A stretch of DNA of 64,000 bases from Rathayibacter sp. SW19. Its GTDB lineage: Bacteria > Actinomycetota > Actinomycetes > Actinomycetales > Microbacteriaceae. The translations under genes were made by a program, and so were the position numbers. The notes under the pieces were generated by a model. That model was not told the DNA's origin and did not search any database. It saw only the letters and a list, made by a program, of their open reading frames with translations. The stretch spans positions 3,906,001 through 3,970,000 of the forward strand of contig NZ_CP133020.1 of NCBI RefSeq assembly GCF_030866825.1. The letters run 5' to 3'. Below, in pieces: positions 44,028-51,796 of the stretch. Each line of letters opens with the position of its first letter. Positions within the stretch are counted from its first letter, which is position 1.

Positions 44028-47000
44028 TCACCAACCCTCGGCCAGCACTGTTTGCAACGCGTCGACGAAGAAGTCCGCGTCGGCCAGCGACAGGCACAGC
44101 GGCGGCTTGATCTTCAGCACATTCTGCCGTTCCGAGGTCGCCTGCATGATGACACCGAGTTCGAGCAGCCGCTCACAGATTGCAGCGGTCTCGGCAGCAG
44201 CCGGCTCGCGCGTCACCGGATCGCGCACCAGTTCGACGCCGAGGTACAAGCCGAGACCGTGCACCGACCCGACGAAGACCGGCGGATCGTGCGGATGCCT
44301 TGCGACCGTCGGCGCAGCCACGAGCGTCTCGAGGCGCTCGCGCAGGTGCGCGCCGACGATGCGCGCGTTCTCCTGCAGGCACTCATCGCGCATCACGTCG
44401 AGCACTGCCAGCCCTGCGGCACAGCTGACCGGGCTACCACCGGCCGACGAGAAGAAGTGGCCTTCGCGTTCCAGCGATTCGGCGATCTCGCGCCGGGTGA
44501 GCACTGCCCCGAGCGGGTAGCCATTTCCCATCGCTTTGGCCACCGTGATGATGTCCGGCACTACCCCCTGCTGTTGCACACCCCAGAAGAACTCGCCGAG
44601 CCGGCCATAGCCGACCTGCACCTCATCGGCGATGCACAGACCGCCGCGCTCGCGAACCGCCCGGTACGCTCCGGCCAGGTAGCCGTCCGGCAGCAGCACG
44701 CCGCCGGCATTGCCGAGTACGGGCTCGCAGATGAATGCGGCGATGGCCGGCGTTGCGTCCGCCGGCCCCGCGCCCGCCGCATCCAGCTCTCGCACGAAGT
44801 CGGCCAGATACTCTTCGCCTGCGTCGGCGCCACGGTACCGGCCCCGATACGTATTCGGCGCGTCAACAAGCCGCACCCAATCCGGGCGGTTCTTCAGCGC
44901 GTTCGGATTGTCGTACGCCGAGGTGGTGACGGCATCCGACGCCATCGTCCAACCGTGATACGCCTCACGCAGCGCGAGGATCCTGTCGCGACCCGTGTGC
45001 ACGCGGGCCAGGTGCAGCGCCAGATCAACAGCCTCGCTGCCGCTGTTGACCAGCAGCACGGTGTCCAGCGACGGGTCGGGCGCCAGAGCCACGATCCGTT
45101 CGCTGAGGTCGGCGAGTGAGCGATAGAGAAATCGCGAGTTCGTGTTGAGCAGCGCCAACTGGTCAGCAACCGCATGGGTGAGCCGCGGATGGCTGTGCCC
45201 GATCGCCGACACGTTGTTGACCATGTCGAGATACACGCGCCCATCAATGCCGATCAGGAATTCGCGCCAACCGCGCTCGAATTGGGGCGGATGCTCGTAG
45301 TACTTCTCCTGCGCACCCGCCAGAATGCGTTCTCTCCGCTCCGCTTCCCGGGCGGCTGCGTCGGCTGCGTCGAACGGGCATGGCATCGGCTGCAGTCCGA
45401 GCAGTTCTGCCGGATCCGGCAGCAGCGCTGACCACGCCGCAGCCGAAGCCCCAGCCGCGAAAGCCGGAGCGGGGAAGACCGGAGCGGAGGTGCGCTGTGC
45501 GTTGGTGGGCTGTGCGTCGAGGTGCCGCGCGTCGGTGGGCTGCGCGTTCGTACCCTGTGCGGCCGGACGACGCTGCACTCGTATCCGGCCGATCGCATCA
45601 GCGGCGCCGGCACCACGCGGGGCCACTGTACCGACGACATCGCCCGCGCGAACCGTGTCGCCAAGCCCAGCGGATGGGATTGTTCCGCTCAACGTCAGCT
45701 CGCCACCTCGCATGCCGAGTACCAGCTCGTCGACACCGACCTGCACCACTTGGGCGTCGGCCGGAGCCCGAACTTGCGCACCTGCGACCGTGAAAAGCTC
45801 GGTGACAAGTGCGTACGTCGCCGGCTCGGTCGCCCGAAGTGCACCACTGCGCGTCAACCGGTACTGGCCGTACGGCGCAATCGCCACCGCGTGCGTTTCG
45901 AGCGCCTGCCGCGCCAGCTGCCACTCGACATCGGGCTCGCTCCAGCGGCCATCGTCGAGGGCATGACTGGTGACCGAGAAGTCGAGAACGGCGGCGTCGG
46001 CCAGGCCCACCAGCATCGGAGTTGCCGCCACCAGAGCGGAGGCGGGCAGCGCACCAGGAATAGACGGGTCGCGCCTCAGTGCCATGCGGATGGCGGCTTC
46101 CGCCTGCTGCCACCCGATGCTGCTCGCCGACTCGAACACCACCCATTCTGCGGCCATGCGCTGCTCGGCGTATTCGTTGCCGGCCTCGAGGGCGGTTTGG
46201 TGTTCGCCGCTGACCACGAGCACAGCACCGCGCAACACGACGAGGGGCCAGAGTGCGGTGATTTCGGCATCCGTCAACGGAATGATGCGGTCGAATTCGC
46301 TGATCGCAGCCAGCGCGGCCAACGGCTCGTGCGGTCTGTGCGGCAGGATCGAGGAGACGGTCACGGCCAGTTCGGCGACGAGCCAGCCGAGGGCGAGGTC
46401 GCCGAAGTCGATCACGCCGTCGGGTTCGAGGCGTCCGTTCTCGGCTCGTGTGCAGACGACATTGTCGTCGGTGATGTCTCCGTGGATCGGCTGCACGCGC
46501 AGTGTCTCTGCTACGGTCGCGAGACGACCGAGGGCAGCGGCGGTTGCCGCAGCGATCGTGTCGCGCTTGGACGCATCCGCCACCGACCCGAGCAGTCGAT
46601 CGATGACGCGCTCGGCGTTGCGTAAGTCCCATTGCAGCCGTCGCTCAAGCACGGCTGTTCCGGCGGATGCGGATGCGTCGCCATCCGGATGGTCGGCCAG
46701 CCCACGCGCTACCGTTGCAGAAATTCGGCCGAGGCTGCCGACGACGCTTGGGCTCAGATACTGCGTGCCGACGAGGGATCGCCCCGGCACGAACGTGAAC
46801 ATCCGTACCGAATACGCGTCGTCTGCCGCACCGGATTGCGGCCGCCAGAATTGCTGCACGGCACCGTTTCGACCATGCACCGGCCGCGGAATCCGTAGCC
46901 CGACGCCCTGCAGATGCTCCATCGCGGCCGCCTGTGCAGCGATCTCTTCAGCGCCGAAGGCCGCGTTGTCGATCTTGAGAAGGTAGCTCGCGTAGGTTGT

Positions 47001-47168
47001 ACCGTCGACATCGTTGCCGATCGAGTCGATCCGAAAGTTCCGATCCTGCTGACTGCCCAGCTCGTGTGCCGTGCCGACGACTCCGAACAACTCGGCCGCG
47101 AGCCCTTCGGCATCCGCCAATGTCGCATCAGGCCGGATCAACTCGCGCCCGGCAAAGAAATCAAACAT
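44028..47168 (-). CDS. Fused aminoglycoside-phosphotransferase-fold kinase / class III aminotransferase-fold protein
   Basis: A 1046-residue three-part protein. Residues about 20-350 are an APH-fold kinase: the catalytic loop is HGDITDDN, followed by IDFGDLALGW. A central part (about 480-600) has a beta-barrel M23/lipoyl-like segment (VRAPADAQVVQVGVDELVLG, then GDTVRAGDVVGTV) and a low-complexity linker with repeated QPTNA units. Residues about 620-1046 are a class III PLP enzyme with Schiff-base Lys in ITVAKAMGNGYPLGAVL and LCIADEVQVGYGRLGEFFW. In animals the matching separate proteins are hydroxylysine kinase and the phospholyases for phosphohydroxylysine and phosphoethanolamine, so kinase plus ammonia-phospholyase is the best hypothesis. 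Glutaryl-CoA dehydrogenase is next to it. Confidence 0.88.
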   Translation of the reverse strand: MFDFFAGRELIRPDATLADAEGLAAELFGVVGTAHELGSQQDRNFRIDSIGNDVDGTTYASYLLKIDNAAFGAEEIAAQAAAMEHLQGVGLRIPRPVHGRNGAVQQFWRPQSGAADDAYSVRMFTFVPGRSLVGTQYLSPSVVGSLGRISATVARGLADHPDGDASASAGTAVLERRLQWDLRNAERVIDRLLGSVADASKRDTIAAATAAALGRLATVAETLRVQPIHGDITDDNVVCTRAENGRLEPDGVIDFGDLALGWLVAELAVTVSSILPHRPHEPLAALAAISEFDRIIPLTDAEITALWPLVVLRGAVLVVSGEHQTALEAGNEYAEQRMAAEWVVFESASSIGWQQAEAAIRMALRRDPSIPGALPASALVAATPMLVGLADAAVLDFSVTSHALDDGRWSEPDVEWQLARQALETHAVAIAPYGQYRLTRSGALRATEPATYALVTELFTVAGAQVRAPADAQVVQVGVDELVLGMRGGELTLSGTIPSAGLGDTVRAGDVVGTVAPRGAGAADAIGRIRVQRRPAAQGTNAQPTDARHLDAQPTNAQRTSAPVFPAPAFAAGASAAAWSALLPDPAELLGLQPMPCPFDAADAAAREAERRERILAGAQEKYYEHPPQFERGWREFLIGIDGRVYLDMVNNVSAIGHSHPRLTHAVADQLALLNTNSRFLYRSLADLSERIVALAPDPSLDTVLLVNSGSEAVDLALHLARVHTGRDRILALREAYHGWTMASDAVTTSAYDNPNALKNRPDWVRLVDAPNTYRGRYRGADAGEEYLADFVRELDAAGAGPADATPAIAAFICEPVLGNAGGVLLPDGYLAGAYRAVRERGGLCIADEVQVGYGRLGEFFWGVQQQGVVPDIITVAKAMGNGYPLGAVLTRREIAESLEREGHFFSSAGGSPVSCAAGLAVLDVMRDECLQENARIVGAHLRERLETLVAAPTVARHPHDPPVFVGSVHGLGLYLGVELVRDPVTREPAAAETAAICERLLELGVIMQATSERQNVLKIKPPLCLSLADADFFVDALQTVLAEGW

Positions 47169-47181
47169 CAGACTCGAACAT
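47161..47181 (-). CDS. Possible six-codon leader ORF overlapping the fusion-gene start
   Basis: The best Shine-Dalgarno (AGGAGGA, 47191-47197) is 22 bases from the fusion-gene ATG but nine bases from an upstream out-of-frame ATG (47181) that encodes MFESDV and stops at 47161-47163, overlapping the start of the large gene. Translation by reinitiation is possible. It may be incidental. Confidence 0.25.
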   Translation of the reverse strand: MFESDV

Positions 47182-47399
47182 GGCCGTGGCTCCTCCTGCG
47201 CATAGTGTACGGAATCTGCGATCAGTCGCCGACGTGACCGCGCGAGCTACACCAGTGATCAGCGACGGACGGCGTGGATCCCAACTCCAAGTGGTGCACA
47301 AAATATTCACGGCTCCGGACACAACAGCACTCTGCGCACCGGAAACCGGCCAGGCGCGGCAGCCGCGGCCACAGTGCGCGGCGCGTCTAGCGGCCACGC

Positions 47400-48572
47400 T
47401 CACGCGAATGCCGCGATTCCGGTGAGTGCCCGGCCGAGCACGAGCTGGTGGATCTCGTCCGTTCCCTCATAGGTGCGCACTGACTCGAGGTTCGCGAGGT
47501 GCCGCATCACCGGGAACTCGTTCGTGATTCCATCGCCGCCCAGGATGCCCCGCGCGGCCCCCGCGATCGCGATCGCCTCGCGCACGCTGTTGAGTTTGCC
47601 CACGCTGATCTGCGCAGGGGTGAGCGAGCCGCGCTCCTTGAGCCTGCCGAGGTGCAGAGCGAGCAACACGCCTTTCTCGTATTCGACGAACATGTCTGCC
47701 AGCTTGGCCTGCACCAGTTGGCGCGCGCCGATCGGTGCGCCGAACACCTCCCGACTGCGCGAGCGTTGAATCGCAGCCTCGAGGCAGCTGCGGGCGGCGC
47801 CCATCGCGCCCCAGACAATGCCATAGCGCGCTTCGTTCAGACAGGAGAATGGGCCGGACAGTCCCTTCGCGCCCGGCAGCATGGCATCCGCCGCGACGCG
47901 CACACCCTTCAGCGTGATGTCGCACTGGATCGACGCGCGCATCGACAGCTTGCCCACGATCGGCGTCGCAGTGAAGCCAGCTGTGTCTGTCGGCACGATG
48001 AAGCCGCGCACGACACCGTCGGCTGCATCTTTCGCCCAGATCACAGCCACGTCGGCGATGGACGCCAACCCGATCCAGCGCTTGGCGCCGTCGATCACCC
48101 ATTCGTCTCCGTCCAGGCGGGCTGTCGTCGTCATCGCGGCAGGGTCACTGCCGCCGGCCGGCTCGGTCAGGCCGAAACAGCCGACCGCCTCGCCGCGAGC
48201 CATCCGCGGCAGCCACTCCTGCTTCTGTTCTTCTGACCCGTGCTTGTAAATCGCGGACATCGCCAGCGAGCCCTGCACGGAAACGAAGGTGCGCCATCCG
48301 CTGTCCGCCGCCTCCAGTTCGAGACAGACCAGGCCGTATGCGACCGCGCTCGCGCCGGCGCAGCCGTAGCCGGTGAGGTGCATGCCGAGAAAACCGGTCG
48401 CTCCCAGTTCTGCGACGAGCTCATGCCGAAAGTGTGCGTTCTCGAAGTCCTCCTCGATCACCGGCAGGATGCGTGTTGTCGCGAACGCGCGTGCCCGCTG
48501 CTGCCAGTCGCGCTCCTCATCGCTGAGGAGTGCGTCGAGGTCGAAGACGGTGTCGACGATCAGGTTCGTCAT
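47400..48572 (-). CDS. gcdH: Glutaryl-CoA dehydrogenase
   Basis: Acyl-CoA dehydrogenase of 390 residues that oxidises and decarboxylates glutaryl-CoA to crotonyl-CoA. It follows the GCDH pattern as I remember it from the human enzyme: GYGCAGASAVAYGLVCLELE, DSGWRTFVSVQGSL, GSEEQKQEWLP, GCFGLTEPAGGSDP, and the catalytic Glu in VRTYEGTDEIH. This sets it apart from short- and medium-chain dehydrogenases. ATG 48572 has GAAGGAG upstream. It lies 95 bp downstream of a CaiB/BaiF CoA transferase on the same strand. The 47182-47399 gap beyond its stop holds no gene that I can support. Confidence 0.9.
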   Translation of the reverse strand: MTNLIVDTVFDLDALLSDEERDWQQRARAFATTRILPVIEEDFENAHFRHELVAELGATGFLGMHLTGYGCAGASAVAYGLVCLELEAADSGWRTFVSVQGSLAMSAIYKHGSEEQKQEWLPRMARGEAVGCFGLTEPAGGSDPAAMTTTARLDGDEWVIDGAKRWIGLASIADVAVIWAKDAADGVVRGFIVPTDTAGFTATPIVGKLSMRASIQCDITLKGVRVAADAMLPGAKGLSGPFSCLNEARYGIVWGAMGAARSCLEAAIQRSRSREVFGAPIGARQLVQAKLADMFVEYEKGVLLALHLGRLKERGSLTPAQISVGKLNSVREAIAIAGAARGILGGDGITNEFPVMRHLANLESVRTYEGTDEIHQLVLGRALTGIAAFA

Positions 48573-48667
48573 GAGGCTCCTTCGTTCGGTGATTTTCGAA
48601 ATTCAGCGTCCGGCGGCGAGACTGGCGGCCGGGCCGGCGGCGGGCACGGCCGCGGACCGCCGGCGAG

Positions 48668-49870
48668 TCAGGCGAGCCATTCGGCATCAGCATGCTCGTC
48701 GAGTCGAGGTGGCAGGCCGCGGTAGATGGCATCCGCACCGCGCAGGTGGATGGGGTTGGCCACGAACCGCCCGCTGCGGCCGGATGCGTCTGCCAGCTCA
48801 GCAACAGGGTTGAGCCCGAGGGTTTGGGCAAATTCGAAGGCCTCGTCGACTCCGTTCACGAGCCCGGCCGGCACACCCGCTGCCGAGAGCGTCTCGACCC
48901 AACGCGCTGCGGATGCCGTGGCGAGCCGCTCCTCAATCAGCGCGCGCAGTTCTTGCCGGTGCGCAACCCGCAGCACATTCGTGCCGAAGCGCGGATCCTC
49001 GGCCAGAGCACCGATGCCGCCGCCTACTGCGGAGGCGGCTGCCTCTTCCAGCACGCCGGCCAACGCACGGAACTGCCGGTCGTTGCCGACGGCGATCACC
49101 AGCGCACGATCGGCCGCCTGGAACAACTCATACGGCGCGATGCTCGGGTGCGCGTTCCCCAGCCGCAGCGGCGCAACGCCCGTCGCGAGCGTCGAGGACG
49201 CCTGGTTGACCAGGGCGGAGAGCAGGCTCGTCATCAGATCGACAGCGACGAGCGCGCCGACGCCGGTCGTCTCCCGCGCCCGCAGTGCGAGCAGGATTCC
49301 CGACAGTGCGTTCAGCCCAGTCACGACGTCGACGAGCGCGACACCAACCTTGCTCGGCTCACCGGCAGACTCACCGGTCAAACTCATCAAGCCGCCGACG
49401 GCCTGCACGAGCAGGTCGTAACCGGGCAAGGTAGCACCCGCGCCAGCCCCGAAGCCGGTGATCGAGCAGTACACGACTCGCGGGTTCGCGGAGCGGACCG
49501 CGTCATAGTCCAGCCCGAACCTGGTCATCACGCCGGGCCGGAAGTTCTCGATCAGAACATCTGCGGATGCCGCGAGCCGGCTTGCCTGGGCGAGCCCGGC
49601 ATCCGTCGTCAGGTCGCAGACGAGTGACCGCTTGTTGCGATTGACACTGGCGAAATAGGTCGACTCACCGCTCTCGTCGACCGGCGGAGCCCAGGCGCGC
49701 GTGTCGTCGCCGGCAGGAGGCTCGATCTTGATCACGTCCGCACCGAAGTCGGCGAGCATCATCGTGGCGTACGGCCCGGCGAGCACGCGAGAGAAGTCGG
49801 CGACCCGCACGCCCGCCAGCGGCGCACTGTCGACCAACGGCCAAGGGTCGTTCGAGTCGCTCTCGATCAT
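48668..49870 (-). CDS. CaiB/BaiF family CoA transferase, probable succinyl-CoA:glutarate CoA-transferase
   Basis: Class III CoA transferase of 400 residues. It starts with PLAGVRVADFSRVLAGPYATMMLADFGADVIKIE, the hallmark of the family, with the catalytic Asp region in VNRNKRSLVCDLTTD/ADVLIENFRPGV, then YCSITGFG and GYDLLVQAVGGLMSLTGE. Its co-directional partner is glutaryl-CoA dehydrogenase; the same pairing in proteobacteria and mitochondria uses a CoA transferase to activate glutarate, so that is the preferred substrate. It is divergent from a FadR-type regulator. Confidence 0.87.
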   Translation of the reverse strand: MIESDSNDPWPLVDSAPLAGVRVADFSRVLAGPYATMMLADFGADVIKIEPPAGDDTRAWAPPVDESGESTYFASVNRNKRSLVCDLTTDAGLAQASRLAASADVLIENFRPGVMTRFGLDYDAVRSANPRVVYCSITGFGAGAGATLPGYDLLVQAVGGLMSLTGESAGEPSKVGVALVDVVTGLNALSGILLALRARETTGVGALVAVDLMTSLLSALVNQASSTLATGVAPLRLGNAHPSIAPYELFQAADRALVIAVGNDRQFRALAGVLEEAAASAVGGGIGALAEDPRFGTNVLRVAHRQELRALIEERLATASAARWVETLSAAGVPAGLVNGVDEAFEFAQTLGLNPVAELADASGRSGRFVANPIHLRGADAIYRGLPPRLDEHADAEWLA

Positions 49871-49976
49871 TCATCCGCCTTTGCATGGGACCACGCTTTC
49901 ACCGCGTCGAATAGAATTCATCCTAGACCGAATGATTTGCCGGGCAGGCCGCCGCTGCTCGGATAGTGTGAAGTCC
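49871..49976. promoter_or_regulatory. Divergent promoter region, CoA transferase / FadR-type regulator
   Basis: 106 bp; the middle (about 49905-49940) is AT-rich with GAATAGAATTCATC and AATGATTTGC. No strong palindrome stands out. The FadR-type regulator is expected to bind here because of its divergent position. Confidence 0.4.
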
Positions 49977-50822
49977 ATGGGCACAGAGAAAGCGCAGACG
50001 CCGCGGGTCGGATCGGCCGCGCGTGAGGCGATCTTCGCCCAGCTGGCGGACGCCGGGCGCAGTGAACAGGTAGCGCAGAGACTGACGGATGCGATCATCC
50101 TCGGCGTGCTCGCCCCAAGCGAGCGACTGCCCAGCGAACCAGACCTCGCCCGCCGATTCGGCGTCGCACTGATCACCGTGCGCGAGGGCCTCGGCATTCT
50201 GCGCGCCAGCGGCCTGGTCGAAACCCGGCGCGGCCGTGAGGGCGGCAGCTTCGTCACCAGCTCCAGCCCGCATGGCGGCCTCATCGACGCACGGTTGCGG
50301 GCGCTCAGCCAAGTCGACCTCTCCGACATGGCCGTTTATTTCGCCACCATCCTTTCCGGCTGTGCGGAACGCGCCTCGACACGCGCCACCGATGCAGAGG
50401 CCGACCGGCTAGGCGAGTGGATCGCGAGCATCGACATGTCAACGGCCGCTTCTGCCCGGGCCAACCTCGGCGGGTTCTGCCTCGAGATCGCGGTGCTCAG
50501 CCAGTCGTCGCGCCTGATGCGCGAGCAGATCCGCGTTCAGGCCGAGTTCGGGCCGCTGCTGCTTCTCGCCCTCGACGACGAGAGCGTTCGAGCGGATGCC
50601 GCCGGTCACGGCGTCGCCATCGCCGCCGCAATCCGTGCCCACGATCCCACCCGTGCCCGCGAGCTTGTCAGTGCGCAGATCGACGCCCTCGCGGCGGGGC
50701 TACTGGCCGCGAAGTTTCGACTCGCTCGGGAGGACGCAGCGGCTGAAGTAGGCTCTGCCAGTGCTGCAGCGCGTGCCGCGGAGGCTGCCATTGCTGCCAA
50801 CGGTCACCATGTCGCCGTCTGA
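49977..50822 (+). CDS. FadR-type GntR family transcriptional regulator (FCD domain)
   Basis: Regulator of 281 residues. The N-terminal winged HTH reads RLTDAIILGVLAPSERLPSEP then DLARRFGVALITVREGLGILRASGLVETRRGREGG (given in two parts). The all-helical FCD-type domain follows, with AHDPTRARELVSAQIDALAAGL near the end. I start at ATG 49977. The 3' end overlaps the Cache protein gene by 14 bp, so the two are co-expressed. It probably controls the divergent CoA transferase/gcdH genes and responds to a pathway intermediate. Confidence 0.87.
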   Translation: MGTEKAQTPRVGSAAREAIFAQLADAGRSEQVAQRLTDAIILGVLAPSERLPSEPDLARRFGVALITVREGLGILRASGLVETRRGREGGSFVTSSSPHGGLIDARLRALSQVDLSDMAVYFATILSGCAERASTRATDAEADRLGEWIASIDMSTAASARANLGGFCLEIAVLSQSSRLMREQIRVQAEFGPLLLLALDDESVRADAAGHGVAIAAAIRAHDPTRARELVSAQIDALAAGLLAAKFRLAREDAAAEVGSASAAARAAEAAIAANGHHVAV

Positions 50823-51621
50823 GGGCTCCGGTCGCTCGACCCGCTCGCCGGCACCGACTGTGGACACGACGATCTCGACTGCGGCATCGACGGCTGCCGT
50901 GTTCGACGGCGTATTCGCGACGCTTGCCGCCTGGCGAACCGAGCTGGTGCCCGTTCTGACTGCTTCCGAATCACTGACCGTGATCGATGAGCACGTGGCC
51001 GAGCTCGTGCTGCCCGCTCTCGTCGTCGACGACCCGCTGTTGATCGGCGCTGGTTTCATTGCGGCGCCTTTCGACGACGACGCTGCAGACGTGCGCGGCC
51101 CCGGATTCGACCGGCACAGCGCGCACTTCGCCTGGTGGCTCGGCCCGCTCGATGCCGGCCCGATCTTCGGCAGCACCACGATGCCAACCAGACTGGACCT
51201 GAGCACTCGCGGCTACGCAGACTACCTGCGCGATGTGCGCACGCTGGAGTGGTACCGGGTGCCGGCCGCGACCGGGGAGCGCCACGTGACCGGTCCGTAC
51301 GTCGACCACCTGTGCACGTGCGACTACATTCTCACCGTGACGATGCCAGTCGAGGTGGCGGGCCGTTTCGCCGGTGTCGTCGGTGTGGACATCGCCGTGC
51401 GCCGGCTGGAACGCGAACTTTTGCCGCTGTACCTGGCGTCTGCCACGCCGCTCGCGCTCGTCAACGGTGCGGGGCGAGTCGTGCTGTCCACCGAACAGGC
51501 GACACCGGCGGGAACGCTCGTCGCGCTGCCGGCGACGGCCGGAGTATCGGGAGGCTCAGCCCTCTGCCCGGGCACGCCGTTCCAGGTGATCGACGGGCCG
51601 ACGGCATCCGCTCGTCAATAA
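50809..51621 (+). CDS. Soluble single Cache-domain protein
   Basis: Protein of about 270 residues built essentially of one Cache (PDC-like) sensor domain: LEWYRVPAATGERHVTGPYVDHLC, then DYILTVTMPVEVAGRFAGVVGVDIAVRRLE, the signature end of extracellular Cache domains. It has no signal peptide, no transmembrane helix and no kinase, methyl-accepting or DNA-binding domain. It overlaps the FadR-type gene (an in-frame GTG at 50761 would increase the overlap). A cytosolic ligand-binding partner for that regulator is a reasonable guess; amine or amino-acid ligands are typical of the fold. Confidence 0.75.
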   Translation: MSPSEGSGRSTRSPAPTVDTTISTAASTAAVFDGVFATLAAWRTELVPVLTASESLTVIDEHVAELVLPALVVDDPLLIGAGFIAAPFDDDAADVRGPGFDRHSAHFAWWLGPLDAGPIFGSTTMPTRLDLSTRGYADYLRDVRTLEWYRVPAATGERHVTGPYVDHLCTCDYILTVTMPVEVAGRFAGVVGVDIAVRRLERELLPLYLASATPLALVNGAGRVVLSTEQATPAGTLVALPATAGVSGGSALCPGTPFQVIDGPTASARQ

Positions 51622-51718
51622 TCATCCGTTGCTATATCTTTAAACCACGAGAGTGTGCAGCGGCGCCGACTTTCCTGTGGAACTTCAACCTCTGGGACTT
51701 CACCGGGCCCCGCACCCG

Positions 51719-51782
51719 ACAGTGCTTGCAACAAACAGTGCTTGCAACGAACAGTGCTTGCAACCGACAAGGCTTGCAACCG
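51719..51782 (+). repeat. Four-copy 16-bp tandem repeat in the gabD-like leader
   Basis: Units ACAGTGCTTGCAACAA, ...CGA, ...CCG and ACAAGGCTTGCAACCG run without gaps from 51719 to 51782 and end 14 bp before the ATG; the Shine-Dalgarno AGAAGGAG follows at once and resembles the start of a fifth unit. Each copy contains CTTGCAA. The unit is not a multiple of three and no gene reads through, so this is a regulatory or RNA-level array. Confidence 0.95.
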
Positions 51783-51796
51783 AGAAGGAGAAACCC

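Noticed and set aside
44028..47168. Aminoglycoside resistance gene
   Set aside because: The APH fold is shared with small-molecule kinases such as hydroxylysine kinase. The fusion to a class III PLP domain and the catabolic neighbours make antibiotic resistance unlikely.
51719..51782. CRISPR-like array
   Set aside because: The four 16-bp units are contiguous with no spacers and no cas genes are present; this is a simple tandem repeat.
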